This document shows positions 31,871 to 45,700 of a stretch of 64,000 bases of DNA, one piece after another. Below the pieces are notes generated by a model that worked only from the letters and a program-made list of their open reading frames with translations, made no database searches and was not told where the DNA came from. The translations under genes were made by a program, and so were the position numbers. Location of the stretch: NCBI GenBank assembly GCA_025403435.1, contig CM046338.1:25588281-25652280 (forward strand), given 5' to 3'. This stretch comes from Artocarpus heterophyllus. Lineage: Eukaryota; Streptophyta; Magnoliopsida; Rosales; Moraceae. Every line of letters starts with the position of its first letter. The stretch's first letter is position 1.

Positions 31871-33228
31871 TGTACAAAAAAACAGCCCTTTTAGCAATGA
31901 GAATTTTAACGACAACAAAAAGGGACATTTAGCGACAATCTTTGTAGCACAAGAATGATTTTTTTATTATTATTTTTAGATGTGTGGTCCACTTTTAGGG
32001 ACGATTAATTGCCATCACTAAAAGTCTTAGCGACAAAAGAGGTGGCAATATACAATTTATTGGCACACTGTAAAAGTTGTAAGCCTAATTTGGGCTGTAA
32101 CAAGGTCAATTGCATGTCATTTTAGTCAACTCCAATTTTTAGCGACGACAATATTTTTTATTTTGTTTTTAGTGAAAAATAAGTGGCAAATAAAGGAGGT
32201 TGGGGAAAATTTTGAGGAATGTTGTCATTGCTAAAAGTCGATGGGCTCAATTTAGACGGCAACAGGGTCAGTTGTAAACCATTTTGGTCAACCTCGATTT
32301 TTTGTAAAAAGTTTTTATTCAATTTTTCATGAAAATTTTGGGAGAAATTGCACCAAATGGCATATTTTATTAGTTTGTTAGTGTATTATGTTAGATATTT
32401 TGAAGATACAAAATAAACAACATATTCAAATAAATTAGTATTTTAAAGTAAACAAAAACCCAAAAATACCCCTAAAAATCATACCTTTATTTTTTTTGTC
32501 TTCTTTCTCTCCCCCACATTTCTTTCACTTCCCCTTTCTCTTTCTTTTTTGTCCCTCTGTGTTGGTCTATAGAGCCGCCATGGTCATACCCTCAAGACCC
32601 GGCCGCCATCGTTGATGTCTGCATCACCACTGCTGAGGCCAAAGCATCATGAAGAGAGATGATGACGAACACCAAACGGAAAGCATTGATGAGCAGAGAG
32701 CGTGCTCCGACGAGATCGCAATCACGACTGAGAAATAATGACGATTTCATCATTAACAACGATGGAGTTAGGTGATGATCTCCATAAGTGTTTATTCTCA
32801 CTAGTTTTTGACTCCGTTAAAGGCGGTTGTGATCAATAACGCACAATGGACAGGGAAGGTAGACGACGGCAGCGACAGCGGCAATAGCAGTGCAAATATG
32901 TTATGAGATCTAATAGCGATTAGCGATAGGTGAGCATGTGCCAATCAACGTTGCAGAGATCGACTTAATCTAGTGTCAAGAAGGTGGGTTGTTTCATCGA
33001 AGGGCCTTCTTGTGGGCATCCATGGCCAGAACATTGCTGGAGTATGGTGGTAGCACATTTTTTTTCTTTCTGTTGTGGTTGCTTTTTTAAATCCTTGCAT
33101 TTAACTAAAAATCTGTTATTTTTTGGCCAGTGACGACATCACCGATGTCGTTGGTGTCCAACAACATCACTACTAGCCTAGTGACATCGCTAGTGAATTT
33201 TTTTTTTTTTACATGGAAATACTGTATT

Positions 33229-36200
33229 TGTGACGCCTTGCCTTTTTGAACCATATCACTAAACTAGTCTAAACATGATTTCTTACCCTCCGTTCTTAGT
33301 TATTGGTAAGAAAAATACTGGTCATTTTTTTCTTCTTAAACATACTTTAAAATTTTTGCAATATCCATTGCAACATAAACTTAAAACATAGCCTAAAAAA
33401 TTAGCCTAATAATTATTCAAATCATTTTGTAAAATAAATCTTTTAGAACAATTTCGTAACACATTACTCGTAAAACATTTACTTTTTCTTATAACTTTTT
33501 AAAATAAATTTTCAAATAGTGAAAATTTTTCTCAACACAACAAATAACTTCCGCAGTAGTATCCATACCCAATCATCACATCTGTCACTACAACACCAAG
33601 CTCATTTGCCAATCTTACTGGTCTTCTGTAGGACTACCTATAGCATGAAAAAACTTATAATGAGCTTACTCTTAGTAAGTCCAAACAAAATCTCACAGAA
33701 CATAAAAACTTCTTTCATAAAACTTTTCTCGTAAAATCTTTCTCGTAAAACATTTTCACACAACATTTTTCATCTTAAAACATTTCTTATATCATGTTTC
33801 ATAAACATTACTAATAGGAAAATTTATAAAAAGAAATGCAAGCAATGACATCATGCATGATTCCTTTTATGCTCCTTTATGAATATCTTATGATCCTTCT
33901 TAACTTTATTGAACTTTATATCATCATTCTTTTCTTTTCTTATCTTGTGAACTTTAGTGTTCATACCAACATTAGTAATCATGAGAACATAAACATGATG
34001 CTTCCCTTGTGGAAGACTTAAGACCATCGAACAACGACATCATAACTTTAACATAACTTATATATCTCATATCTAGGAGGCTGGTACGACACCTACTTAT
34101 CTTTAATATGTGAGTTTAGATTATCGATTTTGTAATCTTAATGAACATTATACATGCATATCTTAATGTCTATAATATATAGGAATTGCATAAACAATGC
34201 AAATCATAATTTATACATTAAAGCATTTTGCATAACAAATTCAATACATTTTAAACATTTATAAAGCATTTGGAAACCATACTCTTTATGCCATAGGTAG
34301 GGTTTAAAACCTACCTAGACTTAGCTTTAGCGTTCCCTCTTTATCCTTTTTCCTTCTATTAGTCGGCTTTGTGTCTTGTTCAAATGACACCCTACTATCA
34401 TATAGCTTTCCATACTATTAATCTTTGTGTCCCTCTTTAACCTTTCATTTCTTTTCATTTGACTTGGTATCCTATTGGCTTACCTTTTTCTTTAATTAAC
34501 TTTGTAACCTATTGGTTTACCTTTCTTTTACTTGACTTTATAACCCATTGATTTACCTTTAAATATCCCTTAGTTAAATTTCCCATCTCTATCGATGGTT
34601 TTGTTATGTTGCATATTACAAAACATTTTTTTCTCAAAGGGTGCTTTGCTAATTCGGAGTGTTCGGCTCCGTTTTAGCCATTTTCTTAAAAATGACAATT
34701 TTATCCTTAATGGGTTTTTCGTAAGCGTCGTGACATTACTTAACTTCTCATTTTTACTTTATCGTTCTATTACTTACTGGATATGAAAGAATTCCCACTC
34801 AAGGACGTTTTTCTAATTTAGTCTTTTCAGAGTTTGTTTTGGCCACTTCATGAAAATGAACATTTTGCCTTGATAGGTGTTAGAAAACTTTTAGAACCCA
34901 TTTAAAAATAAAAATTATATTTCCTTGCTTCTCATAGCTTTACGCAAGACCAGCCTTTGGTTTCCTTTCTATAAAAATCCATTTCATCAAAACTTTACGA
35001 TTTTAACTTATTGATAAAAATCTTAACGTTTATGCCCTTAACGTTATATTCTCATTTTTTACTTGATAAAAGCTTTATATTCTTTTAAGCTTAAACTTTG
35101 TGTTTACTCACTACCCATCACAATATAGAGAACTAACCTTTCTTAGTGAAAATTAAGTTTCACACAGTTTTACAATTTTGGCCTGAAACACAAAATCTTG
35201 ACATTTTTGCTCTTGGGACAAAAAACGACCACTTTATACCAAAGCGTTCAGTTTCTCACAAGGAATAAAACTTACAAAAGTTCCTTGGTTGAGTCCAAAA
35301 TATTTCATAATGTTTTTCATTTTACAAAATTTTATGCTTAATATCTCGTAAAATTCATAACTTGAAATCGATATAGAATTTTTGCAAATCGTACACGATT
35401 CCTAACCGTTTTGATAGATCTACAACTTTTGTGTTTTAACTTTTGTCAAATTCATTCATCTTTATGATGTTCTTGAAAAGACAAAGTCAAAAATAACACT
35501 TTATGGCTTGCTCTGATCGAAATTCGAGTATGATTTCTTCACAAAAGTTGTCTAGCTCGTCGTTTTTAATAAATCTCATATTGAGGTCAGAAAACAATTT
35601 GGACTCTAAGGGTTGCAAACACTAAAATATTTTAAAATTTCCCTTAAACATATTTTTTGCACCCTTAAACTTATCTTAACTTGATTTTCTAAGGTTTAAT
35701 CTTATTTAAACCTTTCCAATCATTTAATCAAGCATTTTTTTACATAAAATTACATGCCATAACATTTTCTTTTCATGCCATGGTTGAAATCATTTTTTCA
35801 AGCACTTTAAGTGCTTTAAATTATTAACTATTGTTTTTTTTTTTTTTGACAAAGTTTGTCATACTTTATCATTTTGAGCATAAAACCCTAGTTTATATTT
35901 CTCCATCTTCATCACCACCATCATAATCCGTAATAAAATCATAGCATAAAGTCCCTTATACATGCTATAGTCCAATATATTACAAAACCAAACATAGAAC
36001 CCATGAAAATGAACAAACTTTCAAGACTAGGATTTGGGTTCTTATCATGAAATTTCTCAAGCCTTTGCAACCTCCTCAAGAGTGCTGGAATTTGACTAAC
36101 TTTTCTTGACATAAACCATAGTAAAACCCCCCCATCAAACCCATCCATAACTTTGAAGAAAATCACTAAAATTCATAAGAAAAAGTTTGGATTTTACTTT

Positions 36201-37453
36201 TGAAACATGGCTAATCTTGAGTTAAAACCCTTCATCTTTCTTTGGAACTTGATTAGAAGTTGTATTCTTGTAAAAATTTCTTCATAAAGGGAAAGGCTGC
36301 CTATTTTTGGTTGTAGGAGAAAGAAAATTTTTTCTTCAATTTTTGCATTAAAAAGTAAATACAATGTGTGATTTTTTTTTTTCCAATTTGATGACTCACT
36401 TAAACTAGTCCGTATATGGTAAAAATTTGGCTCAAAAGCCATAGTAGACCCGATTACACATAAGGAGAGATGTGGTGAAATTTCCTCCATTTGTGAAAAT
36501 AAGATTTTTTCCACATATGCCCTTAATTGCAAAACTAATTAGTCTAGCACCCAAATTGCAAATTTTTAAAAAGTTTCTCCCACCACAAGTTAGAAACCGG
36601 TTTCATTTGGGGTGATGTGGCAATTTTTTTGCCATTTGTTGGAGATAAGTTGGTTTATCCACTTGGGCCCCTTTTTGCCAAAATTCTTAGTCTAAGGACC
36701 AAATTGCAATTTTTAACCTATCTAGGGACGAAATTTTAAAATAATTTCTCCCATCCACTTATTAGAACCAGCCACCAAGAGAGAGATGTGGCATATTTTC
36801 ATAACTTTAGAGTGTCCTTGTAGGTCCCACATCAACTTTTATTTCAAACATGCTCTTAGGTATCAAGGACTAAAATGCAAAGAGACTTGGTTCCCCCTCC
36901 TTTTGCCACAAATGGTTCAAGAAAGGAAGGTATGGACAAATTTCCACCTTCCAAGTGTTACTTAGTGGGTCCCTTATCCTTTTACTACATAGTCCAAATT
37001 TACACTACAAAATTTTCCTATACTGTTGGTAGACTTCCTATACTGCTAGTATATTTTCTATACTGTTATGAGCTTGCACAATATTCTTTATTTATATCCT
37101 CACATAATATAATTCCTACACTGTTTAACTTTATCATTATAATCCTTATACTACATTATTCTAATACTGTATAACTTTTTATATTTTATAATGTAGTTTC
37201 CTTATACAATATTTCCATTTCAAAATCTGTTGTAATACATTTTGCAACAATTAAGCTTTCTAGCTTATTTTCATATAATTTTTTCTTGTTTAAGACTTGG
37301 CATGTGTTTTTTACCTTAAACATCCCATTTTCACTTTTATGGAATTTATCACAAAAACCAGATTAAAACAATAATCCTTGAGATACGTATTTTGCTTAAC
37401 ATAATCCTTTAATTAGTACATTTTTAATGCACTAAAAATGCTCGGCTGTCACA
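33229..37453 (-). mobile_element. Solo LTR of a Ty3/gypsy element (4225 bp)
   Basis: The segment starts TGTGACGCCTTGCC and ends CTCGGCTGTCACA. On the minus strand this reads TGTGACAGCC ... GGCGTCACA, the usual form of gypsy LTR ends. A perfect target duplication GTATT flanks it (33224-33228 and 37454-37458). The flanking array sequence continues across the insertion, which confirms the borders. There is no coding sequence inside. Short internal repeats occur at 34460-34570 (CCTATTGGTTTACCTTT) and 37010-37170 (CCTATACTG). Confidence 0.85.
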
Positions 37454-37458
37454 GTATT

Positions 37459-38325
37459 TCCATGTTAATATTATTTCCCAGCCATCGGTGATGTCATAGG
37501 TCCCAATGATGATCGACGAAGCCACCTATAAATTTTTGTATTTATAAGTTAATACAATATTTATAGTAAATACTATATTTTTTAGCTACCGGTGATTTGG
37601 AAAAGTCAATAGTAAAGTTTTGTATTTGCCTATAAATACAGTATTATACGTAAATATTGTATTTTTTGCCCGCTGATAGTTCGACAGAGTCACCAGTGAA
37701 TTTTTGTTTTATCTATAAATACTGTATTTTCCATACATCATCATTGTCATCGGTTCCAACAATGTCCCGCAAAGCCACCGATGAATTTATGTGTATACAT
37801 GTTCAAATAGTATTTACAGGTAAATATTCTATTTTTCGACCACCTATGATCTTGTGAAGTCGTTGATAAATATTTGTATTTATATGAAAATATAGTATTT
37901 ACCAGAAAATATAGTATTTCTTATCCACTGATAGTCTGATGAAGTCACTGGTATATTTTTATATTTACTTATAAATACAATATTCATCTATAAATATTGT
38001 ATATCCTAACCGCTGCCGTCATCATTGCTGCTAGAGATGTCCCATGAAACCACTAGTAAATTTTTTGTATTTATATATAAATTCAATATTTACTTTTTAG
38101 CCACCGGTGATCTAGTGAAGTTGTTGGAAAATTTTTGTATTAACAGGTAAATACTATATTTTTTGACCGTTGGTGGCTCAGTAAAGTCGTGGGTAAATTT
38201 TTGTATTTATATCATGTTAATACAATATTTCTTGGTCTCCGACTACATCACTAGTAAAATTTTCCATTATTTAGAAATACAATATTACAATATAAATATA
38301 GTAGTACTCAGCCATCGTCGATGCT
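37459..38325 (+). repeat. Tandem array, ~88-bp units in ~260-bp higher-order repeats
   Basis: Degenerate units recur that contain CCACCGGTGAT, GAAGTCACTGGTAAATTTTTGTATTTAT and AAATACAATATTTA. A distinctive variant with CCATCGGTG/GTCATCGGTTCC plus an inserted GATGTCCC-like segment appears at about 37485, 37748 and 38010, so three basic units form a larger repeat of about 260 bp. A related part-unit lies at 33120-33223 on the other side of the solo LTR. Confidence 0.75.
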
Positions 38326-39808
38326 AGTGAAGGTAGAGGGTGAGAGATGGAGAGGAGAAAAAGGTGAGGGTATTTTGTTCTCAATTTCTTATGAGATTTT
38401 TTTTTTTAATTTCTCATGATATGTTATTTGTTATACATTTTAAAAACATATGCTATTATTTACCAATTTTTAACCAAAATTTGCTATTTTGCTTTTCCCC
38501 CCAAATTTTGGGGATTTTTTGAAGGTATTTAGTGACGACCCTTGTCTGTGCTAAAAATATTTGTCATCACTATAAATATTTGATTGAACCCACAACGTTT
38601 TGAGTGTTTATTAGCGACAACTATGACTTTTTAGTGACGACAAAAGTCTGCTATAAATCATGCAAACTTGCGATTTCCCCAATCTTCTTCTTGTTTCTCT
38701 CTTCCTCTCCTTCAAGAAATCCCTTACTCTGCCCCCTTGAACTGCTGCAACCGAATTCCATTGCCAGAGTTCATCACCTCATTGTCGTGGCCTCCTCAAA
38801 TTAACCTTCTAGCCCTAAAATTCTCCCCTAAAGGCCTTTATTTAGGGTTCTATTTTGGAGAGAAAAAACCCATAAATATAACTTATTTTCTACCCTTTGG
38901 CTAGCTGACGTTGTTATCGGCCAATGATCTCTTAACGGTAATGACTTTGATTCCACCCTTAATCACCCCGTTTAAGCGATGATTTTATGTGAGTAATTTT
39001 GTGTTTTTTTAACGGGTGTAAATTTTGTGATTGTAATGAATATTATGTGGTTATAAGGATAATTATTTGATTATAATGATGTTGATGATGGTGATTCTTA
39101 TAATGATGGTGGTGGTGGGGTTTTTTAATGTTATGGTCTTGGTATTGATAATAATGATGAAGGTGGTGTTTATTTATTTTTGTCATGTTATGATGGTGGA
39201 GTTGATGATAGTAACGATGGTGGTTGTTTGATGATTATTGTGGTGTTTATGCTGGTGGTTTGATGTTTATGTTAGTTTTTAAGTGTAATTTATATATAAA
39301 TACATGTATTAACTGGATTATGATCTTGTTAGGTTTTTGAATATGTAAATGTGATTTGAATAATTTAGATTATTATCTCTAAATATGTAAGTTTGGTTTA
39401 AATATGTTTGATAATGGTTTCAGAATATACAAGTTTAGTTTGAATATGTAAGTTATGCAAGTTTAGTTTAAATATGTAAGTTATGTTTGAATATATTTTT
39501 AGTTTTGTTGACAATAGGTTTTAAATTGAGATAATGGGTGATTTTGTATTTAGTTTGCATTTAAATTGAGATAATAGATGTTAATATGGTTTATATAGTA
39601 GCCTTTTGGTAATATATTATTATAGAGATTTTTATGAGAATTTAGGTCATGTAAATTACGTTTTTTACTTTGATAGATAGTATGTGTGAAAAAATGAAGT
39701 AAATAAAATGTATAATTGAATAATATTTAAAAGCAATTAATTAAAAATAAAAGGTAAGTGGCTCTGAATGAAATAAAATTTAATACATTTTTCATTTTAA
39801 TTTTAAAA
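38326..39808. other. Low-complexity spacer
   Basis: No supported gene. At about 39060-39260 the plus strand is a run of imperfect GATGGT/GATGAT repeats, and at 39380-39490 the phrase AAGTTTAGTTTGAATATGT recurs. The pyrimidine-rich stretch near 38690 resembles a leader but no gene follows. Confidence 0.5.
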
Positions 39809-40311
39809 GCAGAAAGTGGAAACTTCATTACAATAAAAATTTGCAATAATTAATAAAATATAAGAATAAGCTTAAATTAAGTAACAAAATTCTAGTTAAG
39901 ATAAAGTAAGAAATATTTTGTAATGTGTAACACCCTCTTTATGGGATGTCACCTTATCTATTACTTAATGATAAGAATAAGCAGAAAGTGGAAACTTCAT
40001 TACAATAAAAATTTGCAATAATTGATAAAATATAAGAATAAGCTTAAATTAAGTAACAAAATTCTAATTAATATACAGCAAGAAATATTTTGTAATGTGT
40101 AACACCCTCTTTACATGATGTTACCTTATCTATTACTTAATGATAAGCAGAAAGTGGAAACTTCATTACAATAAAAATTTGCAATAATTAATAAAATATA
40201 AGAATAAGCTTAAATTAATTAACAAAATTCTAGTTAATATAAAGTAAGAAATATTTCATAATGTGTAACACCCTCTTTACCAGACGTTACCTTATCTATC
40301 AGTTAATGATA
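39809..40311. repeat. Tandem triplication across a retroelement border
   Basis: A unit of about 170 bp starts at 39809, 39982 and 40147 (each GCAGAAAGTGGAAACTTC). Each copy contains about 115 bp of flanking DNA followed by the first ~48 bp of the neighbouring LTR (TGTAACACCCTCTTTA..., at 39926, 40098 and 40264). Only the third copy continues into the whole LTR. Confidence 0.85.
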
Positions 40312-42022
40312 TTTAATGCATTTTATCATAATTAGATTGATGGATAAAGCGTGATAAAGTAAAAGCTAGAAAAACCTTAATAATATTTTTTTAAAAAAAA
40401 AGAAAATCATCATTGGAACGGTCCCGTGGTGTTACCTTTATTAAGCAAATTTTATTTTTTGGGTTCTTGAATTTTATAATAAACAAAACGTTATAGTCAC
40501 AAAACTAGAAAGTATAGAACTCATAATAGCGAAAAATAAAAGAGGTATTAATCATTAGAAAATTCTTCATGAAATTCTTTTGACGAATAATTTGTTCCAA
40601 GGTTCAGCCACCACCTTGGCCTCGTATCCACACTACCATTCTCCATGCTTACAAACCTTTTTCTACCTTTATCTGTGAAATGAGAAAATAAACTAATAAG
40701 CAAACGCTTTGTAAGTGGCATCTTAAATCTCACAAATAATGTATTAACCTTAATCTAAATCATTTGTACGTAATTATAAGAAAACATTTCTTGTAACTTA
40801 TGTATTATTAAGTTTTACATTTTAGGGCTCTTGGCATTGTATACATGCGTGCAACATCGATAGAATCCAAGGTAGCTAGCCACCAAATCCTACCGAAGCA
40901 ACATAACTTAAAGGCTACCTTTTTCCTTGTACCATCTTTTAAGGCAACTTTCGTCCTAGTACTATTAATGGGTGACCTTTGTCCCGTTACATGATTTTTA
41001 AAATTCCCTTAAATATTTATTATATGTTCATTACTTTCAATAGAATTCATCTTTTAGTAAAAGACATAAAATATTATCATTTAAAATTACTTCATCAACT
41101 TAGTCTGTCATTGGCTCAACCATGTACGGCATTGGAACATATGCATATATTAAGCTACTCATATCGCATGTGAGAGATACACTCATACTTTTAACCAACT
41201 TGCACAACTTTTTAGTATGAGGTGACGTGACAATAGAAACCTTCGGTGTGCTTGCCTTCAAGAAGGTCCTTACAAATTTTGTAATTTATATTCTTATTAG
41301 AAACATCATTGTAAAACCTCACATCATCAAAACATCAATATTAATGTAACAGAACATTTGTTGCAATTAAATTCACAACAAAAATGTTTCATAAGAACTA
41401 GCAACTTGACCTCTTTTCATTCAAAAACTTATATAAAATCGTACAGATGTCCAAATGATGCAAATTCAATGGTGTTGGAAACTAAACATCTATAGCTTTC
41501 CAACGGCATATAATATGCCTAAATTCAACATCAATAATGCATTCAAAAATTCGTTTGAATACTAGTCAGTGCTGTTGAAAATTTTCAGCACTGCCAATCC
41601 AAAGTTGGCAATTCTTAAAACCAAACAAAATGCCAAAAACAACATTTAACAATCATTAAAACATCATAACACAGCCCTATACATGTTACTAAATCCTCAA
41701 AACCAAAAGATATCCATCACAACATATTTTCTCAAACCTCTAGAAGCCCTAAAGAAATTCTTCGTCACATAAACTCAATCCTAATAATAAAAAATACAGA
41801 CAACATAATATAAATACATATAATCTTTAAAAAATAATCATCAAGAGGCCAATATACATATGCATTCATAAACATAAACACACAAACCAATAAAAGTCAT
41901 CATCTGAAATACTATCAGTAAAAAAATTCTTAGCAATACACCATGAGTTGGAATCCTATGGCATTCCCTTTGTCGTATTAGTTGGCTAGGATGATGCTCT
42001 GAGCGAGAAAAATTTTAGCAAA

Positions 42023-42082
<60 letters not shown>

Positions 42083-42781
42083 CTCTGAACGTGAGAGGGC
42101 TTTAAGACGTAAAGAAATATAAAGGAATTGTGAACGTAAAGCAATTAAGGCAATCGGAAAAGTATTGGGTTTTTTATTTACAAATCAATTAAGAGAATGA
42201 TGACATGAAATCAATGTTATTGGGAGGAGGTTTGTAGCTATTAATAGGCATAACGTTAGGTCAAAAACGTGTGGGAGAGATAACAAAACTTAACAATTTT
42301 TTGTAATTCTCACCCCTTGGCCATTTGTATGGTGTATGAGTCATAACTTCTCATTCCAATGTAGAATTTGCGCAAATGAGTAGGCGTTGGAAAGCTTGTG
42401 GAAAGCTCTACAATTTTTTATAAAAAGAGAGAATTAATTTAGAGGTCCAAAATCAAGTTGGAAGTTAGCATCGTAGAAAACTGCATGTAGACTTGTTCAT
42501 GGAAAAATTCGTTCAACACCTATTAAACTCATAAATGCAAATTTTCATGCAATACAAACATCTATCAAATGAACATTAATCATCATAATAATTAGTAGGA
42601 TCGTTTTCATTATATTAATTTTCTTTATTTGGCATGAACTTGTTTTTGCATCACGAGTCCCTATCACTGTTACCTATTTAACTATAAAAAAAATTATCAA
42701 TGGCACACTAATTTAATAATAAATAATTAAAATTTCGTTAACCTAACAAAAGTTTATAATGTCAATAGGGCAGGCGTAACA
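40264..42781 (-). repeat. LTR (3' for the minus-strand chromovirus)
   Basis: It runs from TGTAACACCC to GGCGTAACA on the plus strand. It matches 46907-48598 block by block (for example GATATTTAATGCATTTTATC at the left). An expanded (GA)n microsatellite occupies about 42025-42078; the other LTR has only a few GA units there. Confidence 0.85.
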
Positions 42782-45700
42782 ATCCCTTATACCTTATAAA
42801 AGTTTTGTGATGTCTTCTTCATATTCCCAAGTTACCTCCTCAATGTGATGATGGTGCCAAATTACTTTGACTAGCAATATTTCTTTGTTTCTCAACTTCA
42901 TTACTGCTTGATCAACAATTTCTATGGGCTCCTCTTCATGGCTTTAGTCTTCTAGACTTCTTTACTTCTATAGTTTGGTTCGTTCTTTCCATCTGCCTGT
43001 CTATCTTAGGATGGAAAGCCATGATAAAATGTAACTTGGTTCCCATGGCTAACTGTGCATACTTCTAGAAGTAAGAAGTGAATCAACAATTTCTCTCAAA
43101 AATGATCGTCTTAGGGACTTCGTGAAGTCATAAAAATCTTCTTAACATACAGTTGGGCTAACTATTCCATCGAGTAAGTTATCTTGATAGCCAATAATTG
43201 CATTGATTTTGTTGATCTGTCAATAATCACCCAAATTGCATGATAATCATTGGTTGTCTTGCATAGTCCCACTATAAAATCCATAGCAATGTCCTCCCTT
43301 TTCTATTTGAGAATCTAAATAGGTTGTAGAACCCTTCTTGGCCTTGATGTTCTGCCTTGACCCTCTAACAAGTCAAACAACCCTTGACATACTTTGCTAA
43401 TTTCTTTTCATTTGGAACCACCAAAAGTTGTCTTCGAAGTTATGGTACATCTTGGTGGATCCCGAATGCATCAAGTAAGGAATACCATGAGCTTCCTCTA
43501 ATATCTTCTTTCTCAATTTTTCATTGTCAAGAACACAAATGGCTACTGAAGAAAAGTACCCTATAGTTGGACACTCGAAAGCCTTCACTTTTCCCATCTT
43601 TTACTTCCTGTTTAATCTACAGAATACTCGAATCCACATCTTTTTCATCGAACACAGTCAAATAATGTTGGAGCCAAGGTCAAAGAAGAAAGTTGACCTG
43701 AAATAATTTCAATTTTGAAATCTATTATTTCCTTCTATAACGGGGGTGGCATGCTAGACATGGACATGACTGTTGCTAAGGACTTCCTGCTTAGAGGATT
43801 AGCTACTCTATTTGCTTTTCCAGGGCGGTAAAGGATCTCATAATTATAATCTTTAACCAACTCGAGCCATCTCTACTGCCTCGTATTCAAATCCCTCTAG
43901 GTGAAGAAATACTTTAGACAATGATTGGTATAAATCTTAGATTGTACTCTGTACAGGTAATGCCTCCAGATCTTAAAAGCAAAGTCTACTACTACCAATT
44001 CTATATCATGAGTGGGATAATTTTTCTCATAGTATTTTCAAGGTGTATGTAATAACTTTTACTTTTTGCATTAGCATCGCTCTAAGACCCATCTTCGACG
44101 CATCACTCTAGATGTTGAAAGGGCTCGTCAATTTCTTCTTCAATTCGAGGAAACTCTTCTCATAATCATCAGTCTATTTGTACTTCTTCCTCTTTCATGT
44201 CAGTGCCATTAAAGGCGAGGCAATTTTCAAGAAATCCTCAACAAACTTCCTGTAATATCCTACCAACCAAAGAAAACTTCTAATCTCGCCTGTGTTTTTT
44301 GGTCGATTGTAATTGCTAACTGCCTTGATCTTAGCAGGGTCAACTATCACTCCATCTTTGGAAACCACATGACCTAAGAAAGCCACTTTGTGAAGCTAGA
44401 ATTCATATTTCGAGAACTTAGCAAAATGTCGGTGCTTTTTCAAGGTCTACAAAACAATCTTTAGGTGCTCACTATGCTCCTTTTGAGACTTCCAAGTAAA
44501 TAAGGATGTCTTCAATAAATATAGCATCAAATTTGTCGAGGAATTCCTTACATACCTAACTCATTAAATCCAAAAATGCTATAAGTAAAAAGGCATGATC
44601 ACGAACTCATAGTGCCCATATCTTTTTTGGAACGCAGACTTTAGTACATCACTTTCCTTGATTCTTAGTTAATGATAACCAGACCATAATTCGATCTTGG
44701 AAAAGAACATCGCACTCTTAGGTTGGTCATATAAGTTATCAATCCTTGGCAGTGGATACTTGTTCTTGATTGTCACATTATTGAGTTCCCGATAGTCTAT
44801 ACATATTCTCATCGACCCATCTTTCTTCTTCACAAATAGTACTAGAGCTTCCCAAGGCAAGTGACTAGAGTGGATGAATCTCTTGTTAAAAAGCACCTGT
44901 ATTTGTTCCTGGAGTTGCTTTAGCTTAGTTAGTGCCATGTAATAAGAGGCGTTTGAGATTGGGCCAGTACTAGGGACAAATTTGATCCCAAAGTCAATTT
45001 CTCTGTATGGTGGCAGTCATGGGAGGTCATCAAGAAATACTTCTTGATAGTCACAAACAATTGTCACTTCTTCTATTTTCTGCCTCTCTTTTTTTCTCTT
45101 GTCTACTATATTGACAAGAAATCCGATACACCCATGGGCAAGCATCTTTGTGCTTCCATTGCTGAGAGAAACATCTTTGCTTTCTTCTTTGGTTCACCAA
45201 CAAACTTAAACCAGGTTTTGAATTCAAGTTCAAACACCACTTTCTGTTTCCAGTATTCAATGGAACCATTGTATTTACTTAAAAAATCCATCCCTAGAAT
45301 AAGATCAAAATCATGCATGTCGAACACTATTAGATCGCTATAGAGCTCTCTTCTAGAAATACTCATTGGAAATGCACGAAGCCAATGGGTAGATATCATC
45401 ACTTCCCCAAAGGGTAATGTCATTGGGAATCCATGCCTCAAGTCACCTTGGGGTTGGTTCAACTTTTTGGAGAAAAAAGTTGATACAAAGGAATGTGTTG
45501 CTCGTGTGCCAAATAGAACATTAGCAAAGTGATCAAGAATAGGATTTTGACTTGTAACAACAGTAGAGGCCTCAGCTGCTTCTTCTTTTTGTTAGAGTGA
45601 ATACGTAGGCATTAGTTGTTGTCAATGAGGCCTCCACTCTCGCTTGACTAATTTAGGGTCCATCTAATGTGGCTTGCATACTATAGAGTTATGCAGGGTT

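Larger units (their letters stand above)
31872..38650. mobile_element. CACTA-like relic with TAGCGAC repeats
   Basis: The left end reads GTACAAAAAAACAGCCCTTT, close to a CACTA terminus, and is followed by several TTTAGCGACAA or TTAACGACAA motifs (31905-32155). The same motif family returns at 38525-38650 (TTAGCGACAACTATG, TTTTTAGTGACGACAAAAG). These are the subterminal repeats expected of a CACTA transposon. The interior holds a tandem array split by a solo LTR. No transposase could be recognised, and the right terminus is not clear. Confidence 0.4.

Noticed and set aside
32592..32801. Possible captured gene fragment in a GC-richer block
   Set aside because: Only short frames with no recognisable domain, lying inside a CACTA-like relic.
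38604..38904. Reading frames after a pyrimidine-rich, leader-like stretch
   Set aside because: Two overlapping frames compete, there is no domain, and the peptides look like translated non-coding sequence.
39060..39260. GATGGT-type repeats as a possible Asp-rich coding region
   Set aside because: No open frame runs through them; they behave as a simple-sequence tract.
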